A stretch of 48,096 bases of DNA, taken from assembly GCA_937892395.1 (NCBI GenBank), contig CALAGJ010000063.1, positions 1-48,096 on the forward strand, read 5' to 3'. Under the pieces are notes generated by a model, which saw only the letters and a program-made list of their open reading frames with translations, was not told where the DNA came from and made no database searches. A program made the position numbers and the translations under genes. The stretch is from an uncultured Parafilimonas sp. GTDB taxonomy: Bacteria > Bacteroidota > Bacteroidia > Chitinophagales > Chitinophagaceae. Shown piece by piece: positions 1-7,047 of the stretch. Every line of letters starts with the position of its first letter. The first letter of the stretch is position 1.

Positions 1-30
1 CTCTTTCCCTACACGACGCTCTTCCGATCT
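1..30 (+). other. Illumina TruSeq adapter remnant (not genomic)
   Basis: These 30 bases equal the last 30 bases of the Illumina TruSeq universal adapter, ending in the characteristic CTTCCGATCT. The genomic sequence starts at about position 31. The sufB reading frame happens to stay open through the adapter, so an automatic gene caller could wrongly extend sufB into it. This marks an untrimmed contig end. Confidence 0.97.
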
Positions 31-31
31 A

Positions 32-1453
32 GAACAAACAGCCTTAAGTGAATATAAATATGGCTTTGTAACAGATATAGAAAAAGATGAAGCCCCCAAA
101 GGATTAAATGAAAACATCGTTCGTTTCATTTCAGCTAAAAAACAAGAACCGGAATGGATGTTGGAATGGCGCCTTAAAGCATTTAAACTTTGGCAAAAAA
201 TGGAAAGCCCTCAGTGGGCCAATCTCACATTCCCTGAAATTAACTATCAAGACATCATATATTATAGTGCACCCAAACAAAAGATTACCCCAAAAAGCTT
301 AGACGAAATAGACCCCGAACTACGCCGCACTTTCGAAAAACTTGGTATATCGCTCACAGAGCAAAAAAGATTGACAGGTGTAGCTGTTGACGCAGTAATC
401 GACAGCGTTAGCATTGCTACAACTTTTAAAGAGCAGCTTGGAGAGTTGGGCATTATCTTCTGCTCCATGAGCGAAGCCATCAAAGAACATCCGGAATTAG
501 TACGCAAATACATCGGCACTGTGGTGCCGGCAACTGATAATTATTTCGCTGCGCTCAATAGTGCAGTATTTAGTGATGGATCATTTTGCTATATTCCCAA
601 AGGTGTAAAATGTCCAATGGAGCTGAGTACCTATTTCCGGATTAATGCTGAAAATACGGGTCAGTTTGAACGAACACTCATTGTGGCCGAAGAAGGTGCT
701 TATGTAAGTTATCTCGAAGGTTGCACCGCTCCCATGCGGGATGAAAACCAACTCCATGCTGCCATTGTGGAAATTATTGCATCAGATAATGCAGAGGTAA
801 AATACAGCACCGTACAAAACTGGTATCCCGGTGATAAAGATGGCGTGGGCGGTATTTACAATTTTGTAACCAAACGTGGCATTTGTGCGGGTGTCAATTC
901 AAAAATATCCTGGACACAGGTAGAAACCGGCAGCGCCATTACCTGGAAATATCCCAGTGTTATTCTCAAGGGAGATAATAGCGTGGGTGAGTTTTACAGT
1001 GTTGCCGTAACCAATAATTACCAGCAGGCTGATACAGGCACTAAAATGTTGCATATTGGTAATAACACCCGCAGCCGTATAGTAAGCAAAGGCATCAGCG
1101 CAGGTCATAGTCAAAACAGTTATCGCGGCCTGGTAAGTGTAAGTAAGAATGCAAAGAATGCACGCAACTTTTCACAATGCGATAGTTTGTTGCTGGGTGA
1201 TAAATGCGGTGCACATACATTTCCTTACATTGAAGCAAAAAACAGTACGGCACAAATAGAGCACGAGGCCACTACAAGCAAGATAGGTGAAGACCAAATA
1301 TTTTATTGCAATCAGCGGGGCTTAGATACAGAAACAGCTGTAGGCCTTATCATCAATGGCTTTGCCAAAGAAGTGATGAACCAATTACCTATGGAATTTG
1401 CTGTAGAAGCACAAAAATTATTGGCAATTAGTCTGGAAGGAAGTGTAGGTTAA
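32..1453 (+). CDS. sufB: Fe-S cluster assembly scaffold subunit SufB (5'-truncated)
   Basis: SufB is the scaffold subunit of the SufBC2D complex, on which Fe-S clusters are built in the cytoplasm. The frame is open from base 32 and family-like residues (EYKYGFVTDIEKDEAPKGLN) lie upstream of the ATG at 158, so that ATG is internal and the true start has been lost behind the adapter. About 473 residues are visible against a usual length near 480, so only around ten are missing. The C-terminal beta-helix region is intact, with the conserved cysteine of the CDSLLLG motif (codon 1178-1180, the counterpart of the SufB cysteine implicated in sulfur acceptance) and the following GDKCGAHTFPYIEAKN segment. 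sufC follows after 40 bases. Identity is certain; the start is unknown. Confidence 0.95.
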   Translation, partial: EQTALSEYKYGFVTDIEKDEAPKGLNENIVRFISAKKQEPEWMLEWRLKAFKLWQKMESPQWANLTFPEINYQDIIYYSAPKQKITPKSLDEIDPELRRTFEKLGISLTEQKRLTGVAVDAVIDSVSIATTFKEQLGELGIIFCSMSEAIKEHPELVRKYIGTVVPATDNYFAALNSAVFSDGSFCYIPKGVKCPMELSTYFRINAENTGQFERTLIVAEEGAYVSYLEGCTAPMRDENQLHAAIVEIIASDNAEVKYSTVQNWYPGDKDGVGGIYNFVTKRGICAGVNSKISWTQVETGSAITWKYPSVILKGDNSVGEFYSVAVTNNYQQADTGTKMLHIGNNTRSRIVSKGISAGHSQNSYRGLVSVSKNAKNARNFSQCDSLLLGDKCGAHTFPYIEAKNSTAQIEHEATTSKIGEDQIFYCNQRGLDTETAVGLIINGFAKEVMNQLPMEFAVEAQKLLAISLEGSVG

Positions 1454-1493
1454 TAATTCAAATAGAATATTTAAAAATATTTAATAAAGAGCG

Positions 1494-2252
1494 ATGTTAC
1501 AAATCAAAAATCTTCATGCAAAGATTGAAGACAAACAAATTTTAAATGGGATTAACCTCACCATTAACGCCGGTGAAGTACATGCCATCATGGGCCCTAA
1601 TGGAAGCGGTAAAAGTACATTGGCCAATGTATTAGCCGGTCGGTCAGATTATGAAGTTACCGCAGGAGAAGTCCTCTTCAAGGATAAAGATTTATTGTCT
1701 TTTTCTCCGGAAGACAGGGCCAGGGAAGGTATGTTTCTTGCCTTTCAATACCCCGTTGAAATACCAGGTGTATCCACCACGAACTTCATCAAAACTGCTG
1801 TAAATGAAATACGTAAATATCAAGGAGAGGACCCTTTAGATGCAGTTGCTTTTTTGAAGATGATGAAAGAAAAAATGAAGTTAGTAAACATAGACCAATC
1901 ATTACTAAGCCGAAGCCTCAATGAAGGATTTAGTGGAGGTGAAAAAAAGCGTAATGAAATATTTCAAATGGCTATGCTGGAACCTTCTCTTGCAATTTTA
2001 GATGAAACAGATAGCGGTTTAGATATTGATGCACTGCGTATTGTAGCCAATGGTGTAAATACGCTTCGCAATGAAAACAATGCAGTGCTAGTGGTTACAC
2101 ACTATCAGCGTTTATTGGACTACATCGTACCGGATTATGTGCATGTATTGTATAAAGGGCGAATAGTAAAATCAGGTACCAAAGAGTTGGCATTGGAGTT
2201 AGAAGCAAATGGTTATGATTTTATCAAACAAAATGTGGGAGAAATAGCATAA
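1494..2252 (+). CDS. sufC: Fe-S cluster assembly ATPase SufC
   Basis: SufC is the ABC-type ATPase of the SufBC2D scaffold complex; its ATP hydrolysis drives conformational change in SufB and SufD. It is soluble, unlike transporter ATPases. At 252 residues it has the standard length. Walker A is GPNGSGKST (residues 34-42), the signature is the SufC-typical FSGGEKKRNEI, and Walker B is LAILDETDSGLDIDAL. The DETDSGLD form, rather than DEPTSGLD, is diagnostic of SufC. The gene lies between sufB (40-base gap) and sufD (28-base gap) in the same operon. Confidence 0.96.
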   Translation: MLQIKNLHAKIEDKQILNGINLTINAGEVHAIMGPNGSGKSTLANVLAGRSDYEVTAGEVLFKDKDLLSFSPEDRAREGMFLAFQYPVEIPGVSTTNFIKTAVNEIRKYQGEDPLDAVAFLKMMKEKMKLVNIDQSLLSRSLNEGFSGGEKKRNEIFQMAMLEPSLAILDETDSGLDIDALRIVANGVNTLRNENNAVLVVTHYQRLLDYIVPDYVHVLYKGRIVKSGTKELALELEANGYDFIKQNVGEIA

Positions 2253-2280
2253 CCCATAATATAAAGAACAAAAATTTATA

Positions 2281-3579
2281 ATGGAATTCAATCAATTGAT
2301 TCAAGATGCGTTCAATTCCCTGACGCAAGAACAGTCTGAGGATACGTTCTTCCCCATCCGGCAGAAGGCTTATGAGAACTTTCAGCGGCAGGGTATTCCT
2401 ACTTCAAAACATGAAGAATGGAAATATACCCGCATCAATAGCATTGTAAATAATGCTAATGCAGCGTTCAACTTTGCAACTCCCTTTAAGGTAACAGGTA
2501 TTGAAAATATACCAGCATTACCTTTTACTCAAACTGCGTTGCAGTTGGTCTTCGTGGATGGGGTTTTTTATGAAGAATTGAGTATGCTCAATGATACGGT
2601 TGAAGTATGCAGCATGCAGCAGGCTTCAGTCAGGTATCCTGATTATATAAAGAAACATGCAGGTCATAGTAGCCGCTATATCAAAGATGGCATGCAGGCG
2701 TTGAACACTGCATTTGCAGGCAATGGTTTATTTGTGCTTGTTCCAAAAAATACAGTGTTGGATGCACCCATCTATATCCATCATATCACCCGTTCTGTTG
2801 CAAACCAATTGTTTGTGCAGCCACGTAGTTTGGTTGTGGTGGAGGAAAACGCACAAGTGCAGTTAGTTGAAATGTACAGCAATGAAGGCACACAGGAATG
2901 CTTTACAAACCAGGTTACCGAAATAGCGGTGTATGATCAGGCCAGGATGGAATACTACAAATTACAAAATCAAGCTTCGCACTGTCATCAGGTGGGTACC
3001 ACCCATATACAGCAGGTGGGTAAATGTTTTACTCATTGTGTTACCATCACACTCAGTGGAGGCACGGTTCGCAACAACCTGAACCTGGTACTGGAAGCGC
3101 CGCACAATGAAGGCCACATGTATGGCTTATATTTATTGGATGGGCAAACACATGCAGACAATCATACCATCGTAGATAACCTGGCACCGGACTGCTTTAG
3201 CAATGAATTTTATAAAGGCATTATGGATGGAAAGAGTAATGGTGTATTCAATGGAAAAATATTTGTAAGACAGATAGCCCAAAAAACGAATGCCTATCAA
3301 AGCAATAAAAATGTGCTGCTCTCAGATACAGCACAGGTAAATACAAAACCACAACTTGAAATTTTTGCTGATGATGTAAAATGTTCTCATGGCTGTACCA
3401 TTGGAAGGTTGGATGATGAAGCCATGTTTTACCTGAAAGCAAGAGGCATTGGCGATAAAAAAGCGAAGGCTTTATTACTCCATGCATTTGCAGAAGAAAT
3501 TGTTGAACAGGTAAAGCCTGAGGAACTCAAAAAATATATAGAAAATTTAATTAATGAACGTTTAGAATTTGGTGAATAA
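2281..3579 (+). CDS. sufD: Fe-S cluster assembly protein SufD
   Basis: SufD is the SufB paralogue that pairs with it in the SufBC2D scaffold and is needed for iron entry. The 432-residue product has the usual N-terminal helical region (KHEEWKYTRINS, a SufD hallmark) followed by the beta-helix core. The conserved C-terminal motif is present as CSHGCTIG, with C368 and H370; the histidine corresponds to the one required in E. coli SufD. The stop codon is directly followed by the sufS ATG at 3580, so translation is probably coupled. Confidence 0.95.
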   Translation: MEFNQLIQDAFNSLTQEQSEDTFFPIRQKAYENFQRQGIPTSKHEEWKYTRINSIVNNANAAFNFATPFKVTGIENIPALPFTQTALQLVFVDGVFYEELSMLNDTVEVCSMQQASVRYPDYIKKHAGHSSRYIKDGMQALNTAFAGNGLFVLVPKNTVLDAPIYIHHITRSVANQLFVQPRSLVVVEENAQVQLVEMYSNEGTQECFTNQVTEIAVYDQARMEYYKLQNQASHCHQVGTTHIQQVGKCFTHCVTITLSGGTVRNNLNLVLEAPHNEGHMYGLYLLDGQTHADNHTIVDNLAPDCFSNEFYKGIMDGKSNGVFNGKIFVRQIAQKTNAYQSNKNVLLSDTAQVNTKPQLEIFADDVKCSHGCTIGRLDDEAMFYLKARGIGDKKAKALLLHAFAEEIVEQVKPEELKKYIENLINERLEFGE

Positions 3580-4821
3580 ATGAATACGGTATTAGATTCG
3601 GCATTGGATGTATATGCTTTGCGGCAGCAGTTTCCTGTACTACAACGCAAAGTAAAAGATGGAAGAACGTTGGTTTATTTAGACAATGCTGCCACATCTC
3701 AAAAACCAAATACGGTAATAGCTACACTTAGTAAATATTATGAAAGTTTTAATGCCAATATTCACAGAGGAATACATACTTTGGCAGAAGAAGCTACAGC
3801 AGCTTATGAAGCCGCAAGAGATACGGCACAGCATTTCATTAATGCTGCCCATAGAGAAGAAATTATTTTTACAAGAGGAGTTACCGAAGGCATCAATTTA
3901 ATAGCGGCTACTTGGGGGCGAAAAAATATACAAGCAGGAGATGAAATAATTATCTCTGCTATGGAGCACCATAGCAATATTGTACCTTGGCAAATGCTCT
4001 GTGAAGAAAGGGGCGCTTTGCTTAAAGTAATTCCTGTAAATGATGCCGGAGAATTACAGATGGATGCATTTGAAAAACTCATTTCCCCAAAAACAAAACT
4101 CATTTCCATAGTACATATCAGCAATGCTTTGGGTACCATCAATCCTGTAAAAGAAATAATTACTATTGCACATAAGCACCACATAAAAGTATTGGTGGAT
4201 GGCGCTCAGAGTAGTGTACATGCCATTATTGATGTACAGAATCTGGACTGTGATTTTTTTGTATTCAGCAGTCATAAAGTGTATGGACCCACCGGCGTGG
4301 GGGTGTTGTATGGAAAAAAGGAATTGCTTGAAAATATGCCACCATATATGGGTGGTGGTGAAATGATTAAAGAAGTAAGTTTTGAAAAAACATCTTACAA
4401 TGAACTTCCTTATAAATTTGAAGCAGGCACGCCCAATATAGGCGATACCATTGCACTTAAATCTGCATTAGATTTTGTAACAAATACAGGTAGGGATCAA
4501 ATTACAAAACATGAAGATAGAATACTAATATATGCCAATGAACAACTAAGCCAGATTAAAGGTATGCGGTTTATTGGAACAGCAAAACAGAAAGCAGGTG
4601 TGGTATCTTTTCTTATAGAAGGTATTCACCCCCAAGATATTGGAATTTTATTAGATAATTATGGTATTGCAGTACGCACTGGCCATCATTGTGCACAACC
4701 ATTAATGAATCGATTTGGTATTCCGGGTACTGTGCGTGCATCTTTTGCAGCATACACTTCAAAAGAAGAAATTGATGCATTAGTAGTTGGTTTACAAAAA
4801 GCAGTGAAATTATTATCCTAA
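3580..4821 (+). CDS. sufS: Cysteine desulfurase SufS
   Basis: SufS is a PLP-dependent type II cysteine desulfurase that removes sulfur from L-cysteine and passes the persulfide to SufE. The 413-residue protein carries the PLP lysine in FSSHKVYGPTG (K233) and the active-site cysteine in RTGHHCAQPLM (C371). The short RTGHHCAQP loop identifies the SufS/CsdA group rather than IscS. The start codon immediately follows the sufD stop, and sufE follows ten bases after the sufS stop. Confidence 0.96.
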   Translation: MNTVLDSALDVYALRQQFPVLQRKVKDGRTLVYLDNAATSQKPNTVIATLSKYYESFNANIHRGIHTLAEEATAAYEAARDTAQHFINAAHREEIIFTRGVTEGINLIAATWGRKNIQAGDEIIISAMEHHSNIVPWQMLCEERGALLKVIPVNDAGELQMDAFEKLISPKTKLISIVHISNALGTINPVKEIITIAHKHHIKVLVDGAQSSVHAIIDVQNLDCDFFVFSSHKVYGPTGVGVLYGKKELLENMPPYMGGGEMIKEVSFEKTSYNELPYKFEAGTPNIGDTIALKSALDFVTNTGRDQITKHEDRILIYANEQLSQIKGMRFIGTAKQKAGVVSFLIEGIHPQDIGILLDNYGIAVRTGHHCAQPLMNRFGIPGTVRASFAAYTSKEEIDALVVGLQKAVKLLS

Positions 4822-4831
4822 AAAAGTAACA

Positions 4832-5251
4832 TTGAGTACAACAGAAATAGAGAATGAAATTATTGAAGAGTTTGAACTCTTTGATAATTGGGAAGATAAA
4901 TATGAGTATATCATAGATATGGGTAAAAAACTACTGCCATTAGAAGCAGCGCATAAAATTGATGAAAATAAAATAAAAGGATGCCAAAGCACAGTATGGC
5001 TGGTAGCAGAAAAAATAGGTGATAAAATAATTTATAAAGCGGATAGTGATGCAGTAATAGTAAAAGGTTTAATTAGCCTGTTGATAAGGGTTTTATCAGG
5101 AAAGACTGCTAATGAAATCATTGAAACGAAATTAGATTTTATCAATCGCATTGGCCTTACCAGTCACTTGGCACAAACAAGAAGCAATGGTTTACTAAGT
5201 ATGGTCAAGCAAATGAAACATTATGCTTTGGCATATCAATTAAAGGTTTAA
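4832..5251 (+). CDS. sufE: Sulfur acceptor protein SufE
   Basis: SufE takes persulfide sulfur from SufS and delivers it to the SufBCD scaffold. The 139-residue protein has the family pattern, including the acceptor cysteine in IKGCQSTVW (C51). The start is a TTG at 4832; the first in-frame ATG lies about 30 residues further in and would remove conserved N-terminal helices, so TTG is preferred. It sits directly after sufS, its functional partner. Confidence 0.94.
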   Translation: MSTTEIENEIIEEFELFDNWEDKYEYIIDMGKKLLPLEAAHKIDENKIKGCQSTVWLVAEKIGDKIIYKADSDAVIVKGLISLLIRVLSGKTANEIIETKLDFINRIGLTSHLAQTRSNGLLSMVKQMKHYALAYQLKV

Positions 5252-5255
5252 TACA

Positions 5256-5570
5256 ATGATGGAAGAAGACAAAATAAAAGAGCGTGTAGTTGAAAAAATT
5301 AAGACCATTTTTGATCCTGAATTACCAGTCAATATTTATGACCTTGGTCTTATATATTCAATAGATATTCTGCCAATAAATAATGTGCAGATTATAATGA
5401 CATTGACTGCTCCGGGATGCCCAGCCGCTCAGTCATTGCCCTTGGAAGTAGATCAAAAAGTTAAGGAAGTAGAGGGAGTACATGATGTGCATGTAAGTGT
5501 AACATGGACACCTACCTGGAATAAATCTATGATGAGTGAGGAAGCATCTTTAGAATTGGGATTTATGTAG
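5256..5570 (+). CDS. DUF59/MIP18-family Fe-S maturation protein (SufT-like)
   Basis: This 104-residue protein belongs to the DUF59 (MIP18, PaaD-like) family, whose suf-linked members help mature Fe-S proteins. Visible hallmarks are the N-terminal FDPELPVNIYDLGLIY segment and the conserved cysteine motif LTAPGCPAAQSLP, followed by VSVTWTPTWN. Two ATG codons stand in tandem at 5256 and 5259, and either could serve. The gene begins four bases after sufE stops, which supports a role in the same pathway. Its precise role, as cluster carrier or targeting factor, cannot be read from the sequence. Confidence 0.88.
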   Translation: MMEEDKIKERVVEKIKTIFDPELPVNIYDLGLIYSIDILPINNVQIIMTLTAPGCPAAQSLPLEVDQKVKEVEGVHDVHVSVTWTPTWNKSMMSEEASLELGFM

Positions 5571-5604
5571 TTAAGTATTGTGTAAAAAAATTAGTAATTA
5601 TACA

Positions 5605-6168
5605 ATGAAAATAAGTTTAGACAGTTTAATAGGAAATAATGGCCCTTCATACCCTGAGGCAGTGGTAGCACCATATAGAAAAGAGCTAACAGATGCAGGG
5701 TTTACACCTATTTACAGTGTAGAGGCATTTGAACAGGCTATCAATAGACAGGATGATAAAGTAGTATTACTTGTTTTAAATTCTGTTTGTGGTTGTAGTG
5801 CTAGGGTGTCTAGGCCGGCAGCAATATTATCCTTATTTAATGGATTGGTGCCCGATGAGATGTATACCGTTTTTGCAGGAATGGAAAAAGAAGTCGTAGT
5901 GCATTTGAGAGCTAATTATTTGGCCGGCATTACACCTTCATCCCCTAATATTTATCTTTTTAAAAATGGAAAACTAATACATATTATCCATCGATATCAA
6001 ATTGAAGGAAGTCATGCCGGAGCACTTGCGGATGAATTAATACAAAAGTACAACGAGCATTGTACACATACGAATACTGATGCACAATTAGCTTCACTAA
6101 GGCAAACTTTTATTGACATTTACCAGGTTGATCCTTTCGAAAACCAAACAAATGATACTGTAAAATGA
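5605..6168 (+). CDS. BrxA/BrxB-family bacilliredoxin
   Basis: This protein of about 187 residues matches the BrxA/BrxB (YphP/YqiW) family, thioredoxin-fold proteins that remove bacillithiol from mixed disulfides in Firmicutes. The active site is the family's atypical C-G-C motif, here SVCGCSARVSRPA with C62 and C64. The ATG at 5605 is chosen because the family begins close to it; a TTG at 5578 would add nine unsupported residues. The gene lies inside the suf operon, 34 bases after the DUF59 gene, and its last four bases (ATGA) overlap the Rrf2 start. Family membership is clear. A role in protecting or reducing thiols of Suf proteins is inferred from context only. Confidence 0.88.
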   Translation: MKISLDSLIGNNGPSYPEAVVAPYRKELTDAGFTPIYSVEAFEQAINRQDDKVVLLVLNSVCGCSARVSRPAAILSLFNGLVPDEMYTVFAGMEKEVVVHLRANYLAGITPSSPNIYLFKNGKLIHIIHRYQIEGSHAGALADELIQKYNEHCTHTNTDAQLASLRQTFIDIYQVDPFENQTNDTVK

Positions 6169-6641
6169 AAATTACTGCACAGGAAGAGTATGGATTGCGA
6201 ATACTTATTCGCATAGCCAGATGTGTGGATGCAGATGGCCTGAGCATACCGCAACTCAGCGATGCGGAGGGGCTTGGTCAACCCTATGTTGCCAAAATAA
6301 CAAGGGTTCTACGTATCAGTGGATTTATAAATAGTACTCCCGGTCAGAAAGGTGGTTATGTATTAGCAAGGCAGGCCGATACAATCATCATCAATGAAGT
6401 ACTCAAAACTTTAGGTGGCGCTTTGTACGAGCAAGAATTTTGCGAAGCTCATATTGGCTCAGTAAAACTGTGTACTAATTCAGTAGACTGTTCTGCCCGT
6501 TCCCTCTGGAAAATGATACAATTTACTATTGATCAAGTTTTAAATAAAGTATCCTTAGCAGACTTATGTGGTGGCGAGCAAAACTCTATCGAAAAGCTCA
6601 AAGAAGCATTGTTTATTAATACGGATTTGGTAACTAATTAA
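6165..6641 (+). CDS. Rrf2-family transcriptional regulator
   Basis: A 158-residue Rrf2-type regulator with an N-terminal winged helix (KITAQEEYGLRILIRIA, then the recognition-helix region around LGQPYVAKITRVLR, then the wing QKGGYVLAR). Like IscR it has three cysteines suited to an Fe-S cluster (C93, C103, C109), but the spacing is 9 and 5 residues rather than the 5 and 5 of IscR. A fourth cysteine is C135. Its start overlaps the bacilliredoxin stop (ATGA), so it is translated with the suf operon and probably autoregulates it in response to cluster status. The operator cannot be seen because the region upstream of sufB is missing. Confidence 0.88.
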   Translation: MKITAQEEYGLRILIRIARCVDADGLSIPQLSDAEGLGQPYVAKITRVLRISGFINSTPGQKGGYVLARQADTIIINEVLKTLGGALYEQEFCEAHIGSVKLCTNSVDCSARSLWKMIQFTIDQVLNKVSLADLCGGEQNSIEKLKEALFINTDLVTN

Positions 6642-6790
6642 AAAATGCTTTGCCGAATGCTTAATAGTGCTGTGGGTTTTCAATATAAATAATTTACCTG
6701 TCTCAGTTTTTCGGAGCGTTATCATTTCGTTCCCATCTAAGCCACACGTACCAAATTTTCTGTGCATAATCTATACTTCAGGCCTCGGCT

Positions 6791-6805
6791 TATAGCAATG
6801 CTATA
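6791..6805. repeat. 15-base inverted repeat
   Basis: TATAGCA and TGCTATA, arms of seven bases around a single A, form a near-perfect dyad. It lies about 160 bases upstream of the promoter of the SNF2 gene and 150 bases after the Rrf2 gene. It could be a regulator binding site, but a dyad this short can arise by chance in AT-rich DNA. Confidence 0.35.
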
Positions 6806-6962
6806 GTCATTTCTTTTAGTGTTCAATAACATAACTTTTAGATTGATAAATATACTTCTTTCCCTAGCTCCTTTAAAATAGACTTTTGACCCCAAAAAAG
6901 ACCTTAATAAGTTCAAATTATTATTCCAAAACCCTAATTCTCAAAACTTTAAGTGCAAAAAC

Positions 6963-6994
6963 TTGCAACAACCTACTCATTTCCATTAATTTTG
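6963..6994 (+). promoter_or_regulatory. Bacteroidota-type promoter of the SNF2 gene
   Basis: A TTG at 6963-6965 is followed after 21 bases by TAATTTTG at 6987-6994, an exact match to the TAnnTTTG -7 element. Transcription would start near 7000, giving a leader of roughly 45 bases before the ATG at 7048. Confidence 0.6.
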
Positions 6995-7047
6995 CAATTT
7001 GTTTTTTTCTGAACAGCCTTTTGAAAACTGTAATATAATTTATCGGA

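Larger units (their letters stand above)
6642..7047. other. Intergenic stretch between suf operon and SNF2 gene
   Basis: These 406 bases contain no convincing gene. A short open frame on the minus strand (6564-6767) overlaps the Rrf2 coding region and resembles no family I know. The stretch holds an inverted repeat at 6791-6805 and a promoter at 6963-6994. I see no clear terminator after the Rrf2 gene. Confidence 0.6.

Noticed and set aside
6564..6767. 67-codon open frame on the minus strand at the end of the Rrf2 gene
   Set aside because: It overlaps the Rrf2 coding sequence, resembles no family and has no promoter. It is the antisense shadow of a real gene plus spacer.
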